NCBI GenBank assembly: GCA_006538405.1
Contig: BJKQ01000006.1
Span: 2,958,499-3,022,498, forward strand
DNA: 64,000 nucleotides
From: Hansfordia pulvinata
Lineage: Eukaryota; Ascomycota; Sordariomycetes; Xylariales
Direction of reading: 5' to 3'
The notes beneath the pieces are model-generated. The model was given only the letters and a program-made list of their open reading frames with translations, was not told the DNA's origin and searched no databases. This document shows, one piece after another, positions 48,200-59,900 of the stretch; the first letter of the stretch is position 1, and the number at the start of each line of letters is the position of its first letter. The position numbers were made by a program, and so were the translations under genes.

Positions 48200-49188
48200 T
48201 ATAGCCGCGAGGCTAACCCCTCTTGATTCTTTTTTGTCCTCTCAATTGGAGGATCCTGGTTTGCGCAGAGAGTTGATGCTCTTCAATTACCACATATTTT
48301 GTCGCGTTAAATCGCTGTCGTAATATGTTGCCCGTTGGTCGGCGGGGCTAAGAGTCGGCACACAGTATTAGGTGGAGACACTCTGCGCCCTCATTATCCT
48401 GGCACGGTTGGTTGCTTTGATGAACGTAACCAGGGGACGATAAACCTCGCCAACTCACTCATGCGACGAGAATGGACATTCTCTCAACTCGTACTCAACA
48501 CATCTACAGCAACAGCAACAAAAATGTAGCCCATCACTTACTAGGCGAGCATCGTCGGCAGGCGAGCATTGCGGAGATGCCGAATCGAATGCATGAATGC
48601 ATGTCTACTCATATCCGTACTACTATCGCAGTTATCATTGAGCCTGACTGACTAACTGACCGGACGGACTGACTGAAGCCCGCAGGCATCCTACCAATCG
48701 GGCTCAGTCGCCGTCGAATGTACGTTTTTGTGCTCCGTACACGAGACGTGCTTGCAACTAACCAACTCGGGCAAGGTTTCACTAGATCACCGGACCGAAA
48801 TCATGAGTCGTCCGAAACCGGAATCGTCTCGCCGAGCGATGGCTTGATACAGTCAGTGGACGAGGGAGGACCTTAGCCTTGGGCGCCCGCCGACTCTGTA
48901 CTCACTCGTGCATGCATGTGGTGGGAGTTCGTTCGTGTTCGCCAGCAGTGCGCGTATTGCTAGATAGACAAGCGCCTGCTCAATGGTCCCCTCGACCACC
49001 GACGGTAAACATCGCCGTTTTCGCCCTCAAGTTCTGATCGCATGCTAAGGAAGGACATGTTGGCCGAGGCCACCGGCGAAGGCAGGGTTCTTGGCAACTG
49101 CGGCTTATCATGATCAATTTGTGGGAGGCATGGGTAACCGCGAGCCGCTCTGCGCCTTGGCCCCTCTACGGGTAGCTAGCTACCTGAT
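48200..49188. other. Intergenic, tRNA-Arg to the transcription factor 3' end
   Basis: No gene supported. Slightly lower GC than the gene-poor region; nothing else seen. Confidence 0.45.
48231..48236 (+). terminator. RNA polymerase III terminator of tRNA-Arg
   Basis: A run of six T starts 32 bases after the end of the tRNA; no earlier run of four or more T lies between. Confidence 0.75.
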
Positions 49189-51237
49189 CTAGCTATCCGC
49201 CCAATTCTTGCGCAAAGTATCCCTCATGTCGCCCATGGGCATAGCAAAATCCCTCTCCACTCGACTCAGGAAGCCCAGAATCTCGGTCTGCTCCCGCGGA
49301 TCCCGTACGTACTCGGCTGCCAGGGACACGGCGGCAGTGGCCGACACCATGATGGGCTGACAGGTGCTATGGGACAGGGCCAGCCCACATATCGTCCGCA
49401 GGGACGCTCTCAGGCGGGATTCCAGGGTGCGAGCGGCCGATGTTACACCCAGACCAATGCGCGGGTGGCTAGGATCGTGGGCGGCCAGCATCATGCGTCC
49501 AACCTCCATATGCTGGAGGCCAATGACCTGGCAGTGGTTCATCTGCCAGATGGTAGGGAAGTACCGTCCTTGGCCAGGGCAGCTGGCTTCGTAGTGCAGG
49601 GGCGCAAACGAGGCTGGCTTCTTCGCGTTCCAGTCCACCTCAAACCCTGCCAGAGTGTTCCAAGTGTCGGCCCTGGAGGAGCTTGTGTCGATGGTGCTCT
49701 GGTCGTCATCTCCGAAGCACAGCTTCAGGACGCAGGCGCACCAGACAATGGCGGCATTCGTCCACGCCCACTCGTCCTGGAGTTGGCATACGTCAATCTG
49801 GGAGAACTCAAACGTCGAAAGCGGGAGGATGAACTTCCTGCGCGTCCTCAGCGCCGACCATATCTCCTGCCGGAGTGCAATCAGGGCCGCCGAGCGCGTG
49901 CACGACCGGGAGTCGTTGCTGTCTATGACGCCGAGGAACCCGATGGACCTGCTGAGCCGCGTTCTGAAGATGGCCTGGACGGCCTTTGAGTAGGTCTCGG
50001 TGTCCTGGCCGGTCAGGTGGCCTGATCACGTTAGCCAGGGCTCCTCCTTGTGGTGGCCATCTCCGCGCATACTCACTGTCGACCTGCTCATGGTATCGCA
50101 GGATGGGGATGGCCAGCAAGACGTTTTCGTCATAAAACTCGCCCTGGTCCCTAGAGATGCTCATGAGGAACGCAATGCAGGAGTTGTGGTAGTGGATCGC
50201 AGACTCTCTAGTCAGTTCCGGCAGGGGTATATCGTCCACCATGATACGCTGCCGGGGGTGCTTATCGGACCATAGCTTGATCAGATACGTTGCTGACGCC
50301 GTGCAGACAGCGTTCAATAGTATCGAGCTGTGCCGGGCTCTGCGCGGCACTTCAAGCGAGTAAGTCTGCTCGCGATCGGTGGTATCGAACTGGCAAGCAT
50401 CAATCAGTTCACCTTTTCCTTTCGCCGACCTCACCAGTCAGGATGAGGATGAGGCCAGGGGTGGGGCAAATTCAGATACCTACCGCAGTAGCAAGATTCT
50501 TGATGAAGCACCGAATCAGGCAAGCCTCCTGCAGCCCGATCGAAACATTAGCTGGCAGAGCGGTCCTCCAATCGCGGTGAGTTTGCTCCGCAAGAGGTGG
50601 CGGCGGGGAGATGTCCCGAGCGTGAGCACCGCTCGAGCCAGCAGGGCAGAAGGGTCCGCTGCTCGAGGGGGTTCCAATGGCAAAGTCGTTGACACGAGGG
50701 GTGTCTGGGTCTTGGCGTTCAAGCTGCGATGCGGGGGAGCTTGCTGATCTGTCGCCGTGCTCGACAGTAACTTCAGATGTCCCGGGCAATGCGGCGACAG
50801 CATCGTCGCGGGCCGATCCGCCGGCCGGCGAAGGCCGCCTGCGGTGGACTGGCGAAGCTTCAACGCGTCGGTCTCCTGCTCGGTTCGGAGGCGGTGGATG
50901 AGCATGTCTCGACTCGTCTGTAGCCTCCGGAGCGCTTGGACGGGCGCGACTGTCGGCGGCTTCTTTGATCCTCGCGGGTTCGGCCGAGGCGGAGAAAAGG
51001 GCTGGGCGGAACAAGTCAACCGCGGTCCGCTGCACGGCAATGGGGGGGGCAAGGGTCGAGTTCTAGCATACCTTGATCTGACGAAACCCAAGGCTGCTCG
51101 GCAGCAAATCGAAACTTGGTGTTGGTTCGTATCTGGAAGCGCTGCCCCTTGGTCACGGGTGAGCAGTCCACGCCCAGCTTTGTGCAGTGGCTACAGGGCA
51201 GCTTGTCATCGCCTGGTGACTGCTGCTCAGCGCTCAC
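49189..51237 (-). CDS. Fungal-specific transcription factor, 5' end unresolved
   Basis: Exons complement(49189..50021, 50077..50389, 50484..51001, 51072..about 51237) join in phase with introns of 55, 94 and 70 nt. The first visible exon has PCSHCTKLGVDC, the second half of a Zn(II)2Cys6 cluster, followed by a basic linker. A Pro/Ser-rich stretch precedes LQEACLIRCFIKNLATA, the start of the fungal transcription factor middle homology region, which continues through SAIHYHNSCIAFL and QVDSHLTG to a helical C-terminus ending RKNWADS. The first three zinc-binding cysteines should be in an exon above 51237; I could not find them. It is either a more distant exon or a damaged N-terminus. Placed between a hydrolase and a P450, it may control them. 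About 609 residues are accounted for. Confidence 0.78.
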
Positions 51238-52167
51238 TTCTCAGGCCGTTGTCGGGGGGATGTGAGCGTATGCAGGCGGACGTACATCTGAGGTGTCGCT
51301 CTGCAAGAGCACACTGGTCAGGATAGAACTCTCGAATCGATCAGCTTCCTTTGGGGGGGGGGGGGGGTTGTGGTGGTGGCATCACGTCCAGGCCGGCCGC
51401 GTTTCTGCTCCGCACACTTCGGGTGCGGCGAGGTATACACACACACCTTTACATCTCTTACAGGGCTTTCTTCGTTCCTTGCGCCGCCCTGCCATGGGAG
51501 CGTCGCGTTTTCTGGTCGGGGTTTCTTCGTATTCGAGATCTGCCCTCTGGGTGAGTATCTGTCCGACTGTCGCCGTCCGATACTCGCGCACGGCGTGGAG
51601 TTCACCAGTGACCGACCAACTTCCCCTCTCTTGGATTATGACCCGGCCCAAAAAGGACTCAACGCGGCTCTCGCGGAGGGCACAGTGATCACGGCAAGCA
51701 GAATAACCTGAAGCGTCGCCTACAGTACGCGCCTTGTAGGATGATAACGCCAGGAGGATGGTGACGGGCGAAGGTGAAGTGGTGTGCAAAATCTCCCTAG
51801 CCAAGGTCAGGTACCCGAGTACGGATGAGTATTACCTCCTATCCAACCAAGAACATACCTGTCTGACAGTATGGGCATATCAACCTGGTTCCCCACGGTC
51901 TTCCAGTCGCGCAAACTACATTAGGTATTCAAGACCTGTACTTGAATAGATGGTCATCTCCTCTCATTGGAGATCGTATGTAGCAGCTCATCACCGCCCC
52001 ATCCCGTCCCTCTTCCCCCCCCTCTCACGTGCGTTCAAGACGACGAATTAACCCCGCCTTTTCCGGCGAATGATTGCCACATTCGGCGACCTACGACCGT
52101 ACTCGTACATCCGTAGCGAACATGACCAAAGCCCAGGTCCCCGCATCGTCGCCATGAATCAGCGTCA
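51238..52167. other. Intergenic, transcription factor 5' side to P450 3' end
   Basis: May hold the missing first exon of the transcription factor on the minus strand. A G15 tract is at 51353-51367. Open frames on both strands lack domains. Confidence 0.4.
51353..51367. repeat. G15 homopolymer
   Basis: Fifteen G in a row on the plus strand, the longest run in the window. Its true length is uncertain given the homopolymer errors seen elsewhere. Confidence 0.9.
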
Positions 52168-53796
52168 TCAGCACGCCGCCATCCGCCTCCACAGCTTAAT
52201 GGGCATTTCCCCATTGACCAGGTTGAAAGCCTCGACCCGCTGCATCTTCCAGCCCGCGTGGGGCAGGGCAAACTCGTACCGGTGCACGAGTGATGCCAGC
52301 ATGATCACTTGCTCCAGGTACGAGATGTTCCTCCCAAGACATCCTCGCGGCCCTATCGAGAACGGTATGAAGACCGGCTCCATCCGCTTCCGATCCTCCG
52401 CCTTCATCCACCGGTGCGGATTGTAGATCTCCGGGTCCGGGAACACGGCCGGGTCGCGGTGCGCCCCGTAGCAGGTCATGCTCACCGACGTGTCGCCCGG
52501 TATCCATTCGTCGAGGATCCGGGCTCCCTCGGGCGGCGTGCGGCGTGGCAGCGGCGCGCTGGTCGGCGGCATGACCCGGAGCCCCTCGTCGATGCACGCC
52601 CGGAGGAAAGGGAGGTTCTTGACCTTGTCATACGGCGCAATCGTCTCGTCGGGGCCCAGGGCCCCGTCGACCTCCTCCCGGAGCGTCTCGAGGTGCTGGG
52701 GGTTGCCGATCAGGAACTCCAGGACGTTGGACAGCGCCGTGGCCGTCGTGTCGGCACCGGCGTTGACGAGGCCCGAGATCTCGGCCACAATCTCGCCCCA
52801 CTCGAGGCCGTTGGGCGACCCGTTCTTGTCCTCCATGAGGCACGAGAAGAAGTCGTCGAGCTTCTCCCCGGCCTGGTGCCTGCGCAGTCTTTTCGCGGCC
52901 GCGTGGTAGCAGACGTCTTCAAACGGCTTCCCTTCCTCGTACCGAGCCCTCCACTGGCTCGACAGACCTCGAGCCAGCCACCCGAGCCACGGGAAGAGCT
53001 TGTAGTCCCACACGAAGGCGATGGTGAAGCAGACCGACTGCCGCAAGGAATGGCCGTAGCGAGCCCTGTACAAGGTGCCATCCTTCTTCTCTGCTGTCAC
53101 CTCGTCCGTGCCAGTGTCGAGGAGGTCCATCGTGTCCGACAGGGTAATGAAGTTGATGGCCTCCGTGGTCCACAGGTTGATCCAGTGGAAGAAGTCCACT
53201 TGGAGGTCGCCTGGGGACGGCCGCTCGTCCTTCAGTAGTGGGGCAGTGCACCTTTTGTCCAGCGCGGCAAAGAGTCTCTGTGCCGTGAAGACGACCTTGT
53301 GCTCCCAATTCTCCAGGTTCTTGATGGCAAAGGCTGCAGATAGCAGCTTCCGCTTCTGCCCATGGTGGGCCTTGTCCACAACATCGAACAGATGTCGGTG
53401 CGTCCCGCTGGTGATCTCGTAGGCCATGTCCTTGACGCACTTCGACTGGTGTCCATATATGTCCTTGATGGCCCTGGTGTGCTGGAAGGAAATGGCGTTG
53501 GGGCCGGTCCTAAGAATGGGAAGGTTGCGAGCGGTCTGATAATCGGCTTTAGTGGACATGGGATCAAGATGATGTCAGTTCGGAATTGTACTCACGTGTT
53601 CTTCGTACAGCCCCTTGGAGCGGAAGCCCTGGGCGCTTAGATAACAATGCTGCAGGTCCGTGAAGCCGGAAAAGAATCCATAGGTGTGATACTTTCGCAG
53701 ACCCTTTGGGTCGTAATAATAGTAGATGATGGGGACGAGTACGAGGTAACAGACGAGGCAAGTCGCCATGGCACTGATGACTGCAAAGCCTATCAT
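52168..53796 (-). CDS. Cytochrome P450, microsomal
   Basis: Exon 1 (53596..53796) starts MIGFAVISAMATCLVCYLV, a membrane anchor, followed by a basic/Tyr-rich stretch. A 60-nt intron (GTGAGT, CTGAC, TATCAG) leads to exon 2 (52168..53535). The total is 522 residues. P450 marks: I-helix AGADTT at about 326-331, the ExxR of DEGLR at about 384-387, NPHRW at about 439, and the heme loop FSIGPRGCLGRN with the Cys ligand at about 466. It is an ER-bound monooxygenase using NADPH-P450 reductase. The family number and substrate cannot be given from the sequence. An upstream in-frame TTG was not taken as a start because the ATG fits the anchor. The gene is the last before the AT-rich block and shows no sign of RIP. 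Confidence 0.93.
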
Positions 53797-54394
53797 CTTG
53801 ATCGAACGTGACACGCTGACGTGGCTCCTCGCAATCCGTAGAGTGGACAAGAGGTAGGTCTATGAAAGAAGACAATGACCGGCTACTCGAGAGTCCAGAC
53901 CTCCTTCATTGACATCCATCCTCTTATATAGACAAGACCATCTGCCTTCAGCCATATACAGAGCAACTGATTACCGAGCAGAAGGGGCAAGGGAGAGTGC
54001 CGGTTGGTGCGGCGAGTTGTTAGCAAATGAGGAAAGCGCCGCCGACTTGTTTCCTATTCTGGAATGGCTGCTCCCTAGCCCGCGGTGCACATTTCGCTCT
54101 CTGATTGTTGAACCTGAGGGAGGAAAGTCGTACAGGTAAAAGAGTAAGTTTTGCCCGGAGATAGTGCCGTAGAGGTAGGACACAAACAGCACGTGGAGCA
54201 ATGGATCCAGTGCACGGCAGAAAGGGCGAATAGCCACAGCCCTCCGTGTCATATCCTTATATTCCTGCTTTTTAACGGCAAGCACGCACGACCCGTCTGT
54301 GATACTGGGCCTATCGACTATAAAACTGTCAGCTTTACAGTATTGATACGCACCCGTTCTGTGATACATTCTTGTAAGTAATAAGTCATGTTAA
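53797..54394. other. P450 promoter and flank of the AT-rich block
   Basis: Ordinary base composition until about 54390, where AT content rises sharply. No gene supported. Confidence 0.5.
53933..53940 (-). promoter_or_regulatory. TATA box of the P450 gene
   Basis: TATATAAG on the minus strand, about 137 bases before the ATG at 53796; the leader between them holds no other ATG that opens a long frame. Confidence 0.5.
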
Positions 54395-56999
54395 TGTCTT
54401 TAAAAAATTGTATACGTTATTACATTATACGGTATAAATATTATAAGTGAAACTATGCATCAATTAAATACTATAAAATATAAGTATATGAATAATAAAT
54501 TAAAAAAAAAATGAACTTTATTAATTTAATAACATTTTATAAGAATTTAAGCTAAGTTAAGTTAATATAATTCCGCTTAATGTTATTTTTTAAAAAAGAT
54601 TATATATACTTCATTAATATATCTTATTTTAATATTATAAAACTCGATAATTATTTAAAATAAATAGCTATAAGCCTATAATATAATTATAATATAAGTT
54701 AAACTCACGCGAAGAAGTTAAAAGCTATAAGATAAGTAGCAAATTAGATTTAAAATTGAAATTAAGTAACGTATATACTAAAAAATTGGATTAAGTGAAT
54801 TAAAATTATTGAAGATTCACATCAAAAATAAAAGTTTTTATTATAAGTTAATTAATCGATTTAATACACTTTAACCCCGTGATTTTATTAAGTTATATAA
54901 GCTTAAAGGTTTAAAGTAATTAAACCACGTAACCCCGGGCTTACGTGAGTTGATTTATATAAGCTTAAATTAAGCGGATTAATAACTTATACAGCTTAAT
55001 TTTTATTGCATGATTTATAATTAACTTAACTTTATTTCTTATTAATAAAGTACACTTAATATTAATTATATAAACGCCGTTTATGGTAAATAATATAAAA
55101 TATAAGATATTTATTAAATAAAAGTATTTCAACTTACTTTAATCTTAATTAAGTTAATATTAAGTTAACTTATTAATAGCTCACGTGGGTCACTTTGAAT
55201 TAATGATTCTTCTGACTTATATAAGTTTAACAGTGATTTACTTACAATTTCATTAAGTTTAAATTTTTAAATCCGTGAGTTAACTTATAAATAACTTAGA
55301 TTATGTGAGTTACTTTAAACCAGATAAATAAGTAGCTCACGTGAATTAAAATTGATATGAATCCGGATTCACGTGAGTTAACTCGAGTTAGCTTATGACC
55401 AAACTTATAAATTATTATAATTTCAATTTAAGCTAATATTCATAAGGTGAGGTTAGTAAGTTAATTCAATTAAGTTACTTTAAATTAATAAGCTCATTAA
55501 ATCGCGTAAAGTTAAATTACTTTAAGTAAAATATCATCTTTATATAAGCTTACTTTAAGTTATTACCTTAATTATTTTTCACGTTAAAGAGGGGCTATAA
55601 AGTTTAATCAGACTATTCAATTCTATTTAAAGCGGAATATACCATGAATGTAAGTTAGAATTTAATGTAATAAATTAAAATAAGAACAAGTCTTTTAAAT
55701 TAAAAGAAAATTAACGCAGGCAGATTTAAATAATTAATAAGTTATCATAACTTATGTTACACGTGTATAAATAATGTTAAATAAAGTCAATTTATTAATA
55801 TTAAGTGAGCCTTGAAATCACGTTTTAACTTATCTTACTTTAATTGTTTCACTGTATTTATATATAGCTTACTTAATATATATGATTTAATTTATATTAA
55901 GTGCTCTTGAAAAACATTTTATAGGTATAACTTCTTTTTACTTACGTATATAAATTAAGCCTTTAAAGCGTTTATAAACGGCTTATAAGTTAATAATACA
56001 TTAAAATACGTTAGCTTCTATAAATTAAGCTTGCTTTACTGCTCTGTTTTAAGTTTATTTCTAAAAATCTTAATTTAAAAGTGCTTAATCCATTATTAAA
56101 TAATGAAATAACTTAGATTTAATTTTAAAACCTACAGTTTTATTTTTACAGCTTCAAGCTAATTTAAAACCCCTATAAGACGTACTTTTATTTTTAAGGC
56201 AGTTAATATGCTTACTTACCTGAGATATATTAGTTTTAATTAAATTAAATTTAAGCGTTTTATTTTTACTTTTACACTGTATGCTTTAAGCGATTAATTT
56301 AACCACGCGGTCGCTCGTTTTTTTATTACTTTCTTTTAAGCTTAATACTTTAAAGACGAGTAAACCCCTTTTTAACTTTCATTATATTATACACGATTAA
56401 AAGATTAATATCTTATTTATATACGTATTTCACTCCGTTAAAATCTGGTATTAGTTTAAATATTTTTTTAATTATAATAATATTCAGTTTATAAATTAAA
56501 TTAAAACTTATAATAACTTGCTTATTTAAAGTGAAAGCTTAATTTCATATAGGTAAAGCTTATATTTGTAACATTATCACGAAATAAAGATTTTAAGTTA
56601 CCCGCGGAAGTGAAATACAAGTGAGAATTTAATTAATTACTTTAATAAATTTACTTATAATTAAAAGAATAATAAAACTTTTTATAATTATATATTAATC
56701 TTTATAAAAACTTTTAAATTAAGTTAAAATCCTTTATTAAATATACCGTTTTATTATTCTTATTAAATAGCTTAATATTTAAGTTTAAATTAATATTTTT
56801 AAAGTTTTATTTTATTAAATATCTTAAATTTAAAGAAACGAAGAACTTAATTATAACTTTAAGTATAATATAAAAATAAGGTTAATAATAAGTTAACTTA
56901 AATCCGATTTATATAAATCCGGATTTATATAAATTACTTACCTTTTTAATTTAAATTTATATAAATTAAATTTATATAAATCCGGACTTATCACGGTGT

Positions 57000-59900
57000 T
57001 ATAATATAATATAATTAAGGCCACTTATACGTGGTTATACCGATAATACCCCGATTTTTATTTAACTCCCTTTATTATATATATATATATATAAGTTACG
57101 CTTATTTACCTTTTTAAAATAAGAATTAATCTTACTTTATAAATATATTATTTTTTCCTTTAATTACATTTAATATATATATATTATATTATTAAAATCT
57201 TAATTTTTTTATTATTACTTATTACTTATAATTATAAACGCTTTAAACCTTAAAAAGAGTTAAATAACCGGCCACTTAACCGTGTTAAACACTTAAAACG
57301 TTTTAAAAGTATAAGACTTAATAACGGCCTTATTAAATTTATTAACTTTTACTTTAAGTTTAAATTAAAATTAAAAAAGCTTTTAAGATCTTAAAAGTAT
57401 ATTATATAAAAAGGATTAATAAATCGCCTTTTAATAAAGACTTTTAAAAAAGTAATAAGAATATTAATAACTTAAAAAAGAGCTTTAAGCCTTAAAGGAA
57501 AAAGTAAGGCCCACGATTTAAGTTAAGTGTAAGAATTAAAAAAACCTTAATTTTTAAAAGGATTTACTTTATAATTAATTAAACTTTAATTTAAGTATAG
57601 ATTTAAAACGATTATATAATCTTATATATAACTTATTTAATATTAACTCTATCTTTAATAAATAAAAGTCTTAAATTAAAAAGTATAAAACCGCCTTTTT
57701 TAACTTATTTTAAAAGATTTAATAAAGAATTAATAAAGTGCTTTTTATATTAAAAAAATTAATTAAAATTATAAAAGTATTAAATAAGCTTATATCCGAT
57801 TTATATTTAACTTAAAAAAAGCTTAACTTTAAAAGGATTAAACTTAATTTTAAAAGTAAACTTATACTTTAATTCGTAACTTTACTTATATTTATATTAA
57901 TATCTTTTTTAATTAAAAAAGGCCTTATAATTATTAAGTTAAGACTTATAAGTTTTTAATTAATATTTAATTTTTTTAAAGGCTTAAATAAAGACTCGCC
58001 TTAATAAAAAGTAAGCTTAATATTTTTTTAAAAAGCTATTAAAACCTTTATAATATAGCCTTTTTAATTATTTTATAAAGTTATTAAAGACTTAAAATAT
58101 TATAATAAATATTATTATATAATAATAAAAATTAATAATAATAGTAAAGAAAAGGAATTAAAGTAATAATTATAAGGATAATATTACTTTATATATAAAA
58201 TAAGCTTAAAGTAAGGCCGATTTAAAATAAAACGTTTAATATGTTTTATAAAACTTTTAAAAGGTAAGCTTTTTTTTAACTTTATATATTTTAATTTTAA
58301 ATAATTATTTAATAAAAGCCGGAATAATAAACGTTAATTAATCACGTATTATAAGTATGAATAATTAAATTATATTTAATTAAAATACCTTTATTTTTAA
58401 GCGAAAAAAGTATAAAAAATATAATATAAAATATTATAATCTTTATACTTTTATTAACCTTTTTATAAATATCTTAATTTAATTTTATATTTTATATATT
58501 ATTATAACGTAATCTTATTATTAATATATTAAAACATATATTAATTTTAATACTTATATAAAATTTAATTTAATTAATTAAGAATTTATTATTTAATATA
58601 AGCTTAATAAAGCTTTATTTTAAGTTATATTATTTTAAGTAATTAAAATAATAATACTTTTAACTTATAAAGTATATTAAGTTTTTATCTCTTTTATAAA
58701 TATTTTAAAAAAATTTATAAGTTATATAAGCCGTATTCAATTATTAATTAAAAGCTATAATTAAGTAAAAGCTTAATATTACTCTTTTAAAGCACATTAT
58801 ATTAATATTATATTCTTTTAAACCCCGCGGTGAATAAGTGGTTCTTTAAGCTTCATAAAAAAAGGTTTAAGTTATTAACTTTTTATCGATTTATAAAAGT
58901 ATATTAAAATTAAATTATATATTATTTAATAATATAATTATTTAAAATAATTTATAAAGAAAAGGAATCTTTTAACTTACGTTATTTTAATATTAACTTA
59001 ATTTTAAGTTATTTTAAGGATTATATAAAGTTCTTTAATATTAATAATATAAACACTTTATTATTAAATAAAAAGATTAATTATATTATTAACTTATTAT
59101 TTAATATTATATTTTTATATTTTTTAATATATTCTTTAACTTATAATAAGCTTTAAAAGTTAAAGAAATTTATTAATAAAATAATAAAAGTAAGTAAAAT
59201 CCGCTTTTTTAAAAGTCTTATAAGAGTTTTAATTTTATTTATTTTAAAAAAGAATAATAATCTTTACTTATATATAAATTATAAAGAATTTAATAAAGTA
59301 ACGGTTAAAAATTAATATATTTTACCTTTAATTTTAAAGTTATTAAATAAAGTGATAAGAGTTAAAATATTTAATAAGGTCGATCTTAAAAACGTTTATT
59401 ATCGGATTTATATTATAAAAAAAGATAAGTAAAAGACCGCTTTTTATACTTAATACGGTTATTTTAAGTTTTTAATTATATTTATAAGGTTTAATAATAC
59501 TTTTATTATATTTTAATCTTATATTAATAATATTTTAAAAATTATTTTAACTCGTTTTATATAATATACTTAAATAATATCCTTATTCTTTTAACTTTAA
59601 TTAAAAAGTATATAAAATATTTTTAACTTATAATTAACCGTTTAATAAAGGCGGACCTTTATATATAATCTTTAAAGTATTAACTTTTCCGTTTATTAAT
59701 AAAGTTTTTAAAATATATTATTTTAAATATAAGTATATTAATAAACTTTAATTAAGTTAATATTATTTATTAATAACTTTTTTAATACCGGTTTATAATA
59801 TTTAAGTCTTTTAAAGCTTTTATAACTTTATAAGCGTTTTATTAAAGGTTTCTCCTTTATCGCTGCCCTTTTAATATAGCTTTTAAAAGGGTTTAAAGCT

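Noticed and set aside
52309..53238. 309-codon open frame on the plus strand
   Set aside because: It lies wholly antisense to the P450 exon and arises from GC-rich third positions; no domain is visible.
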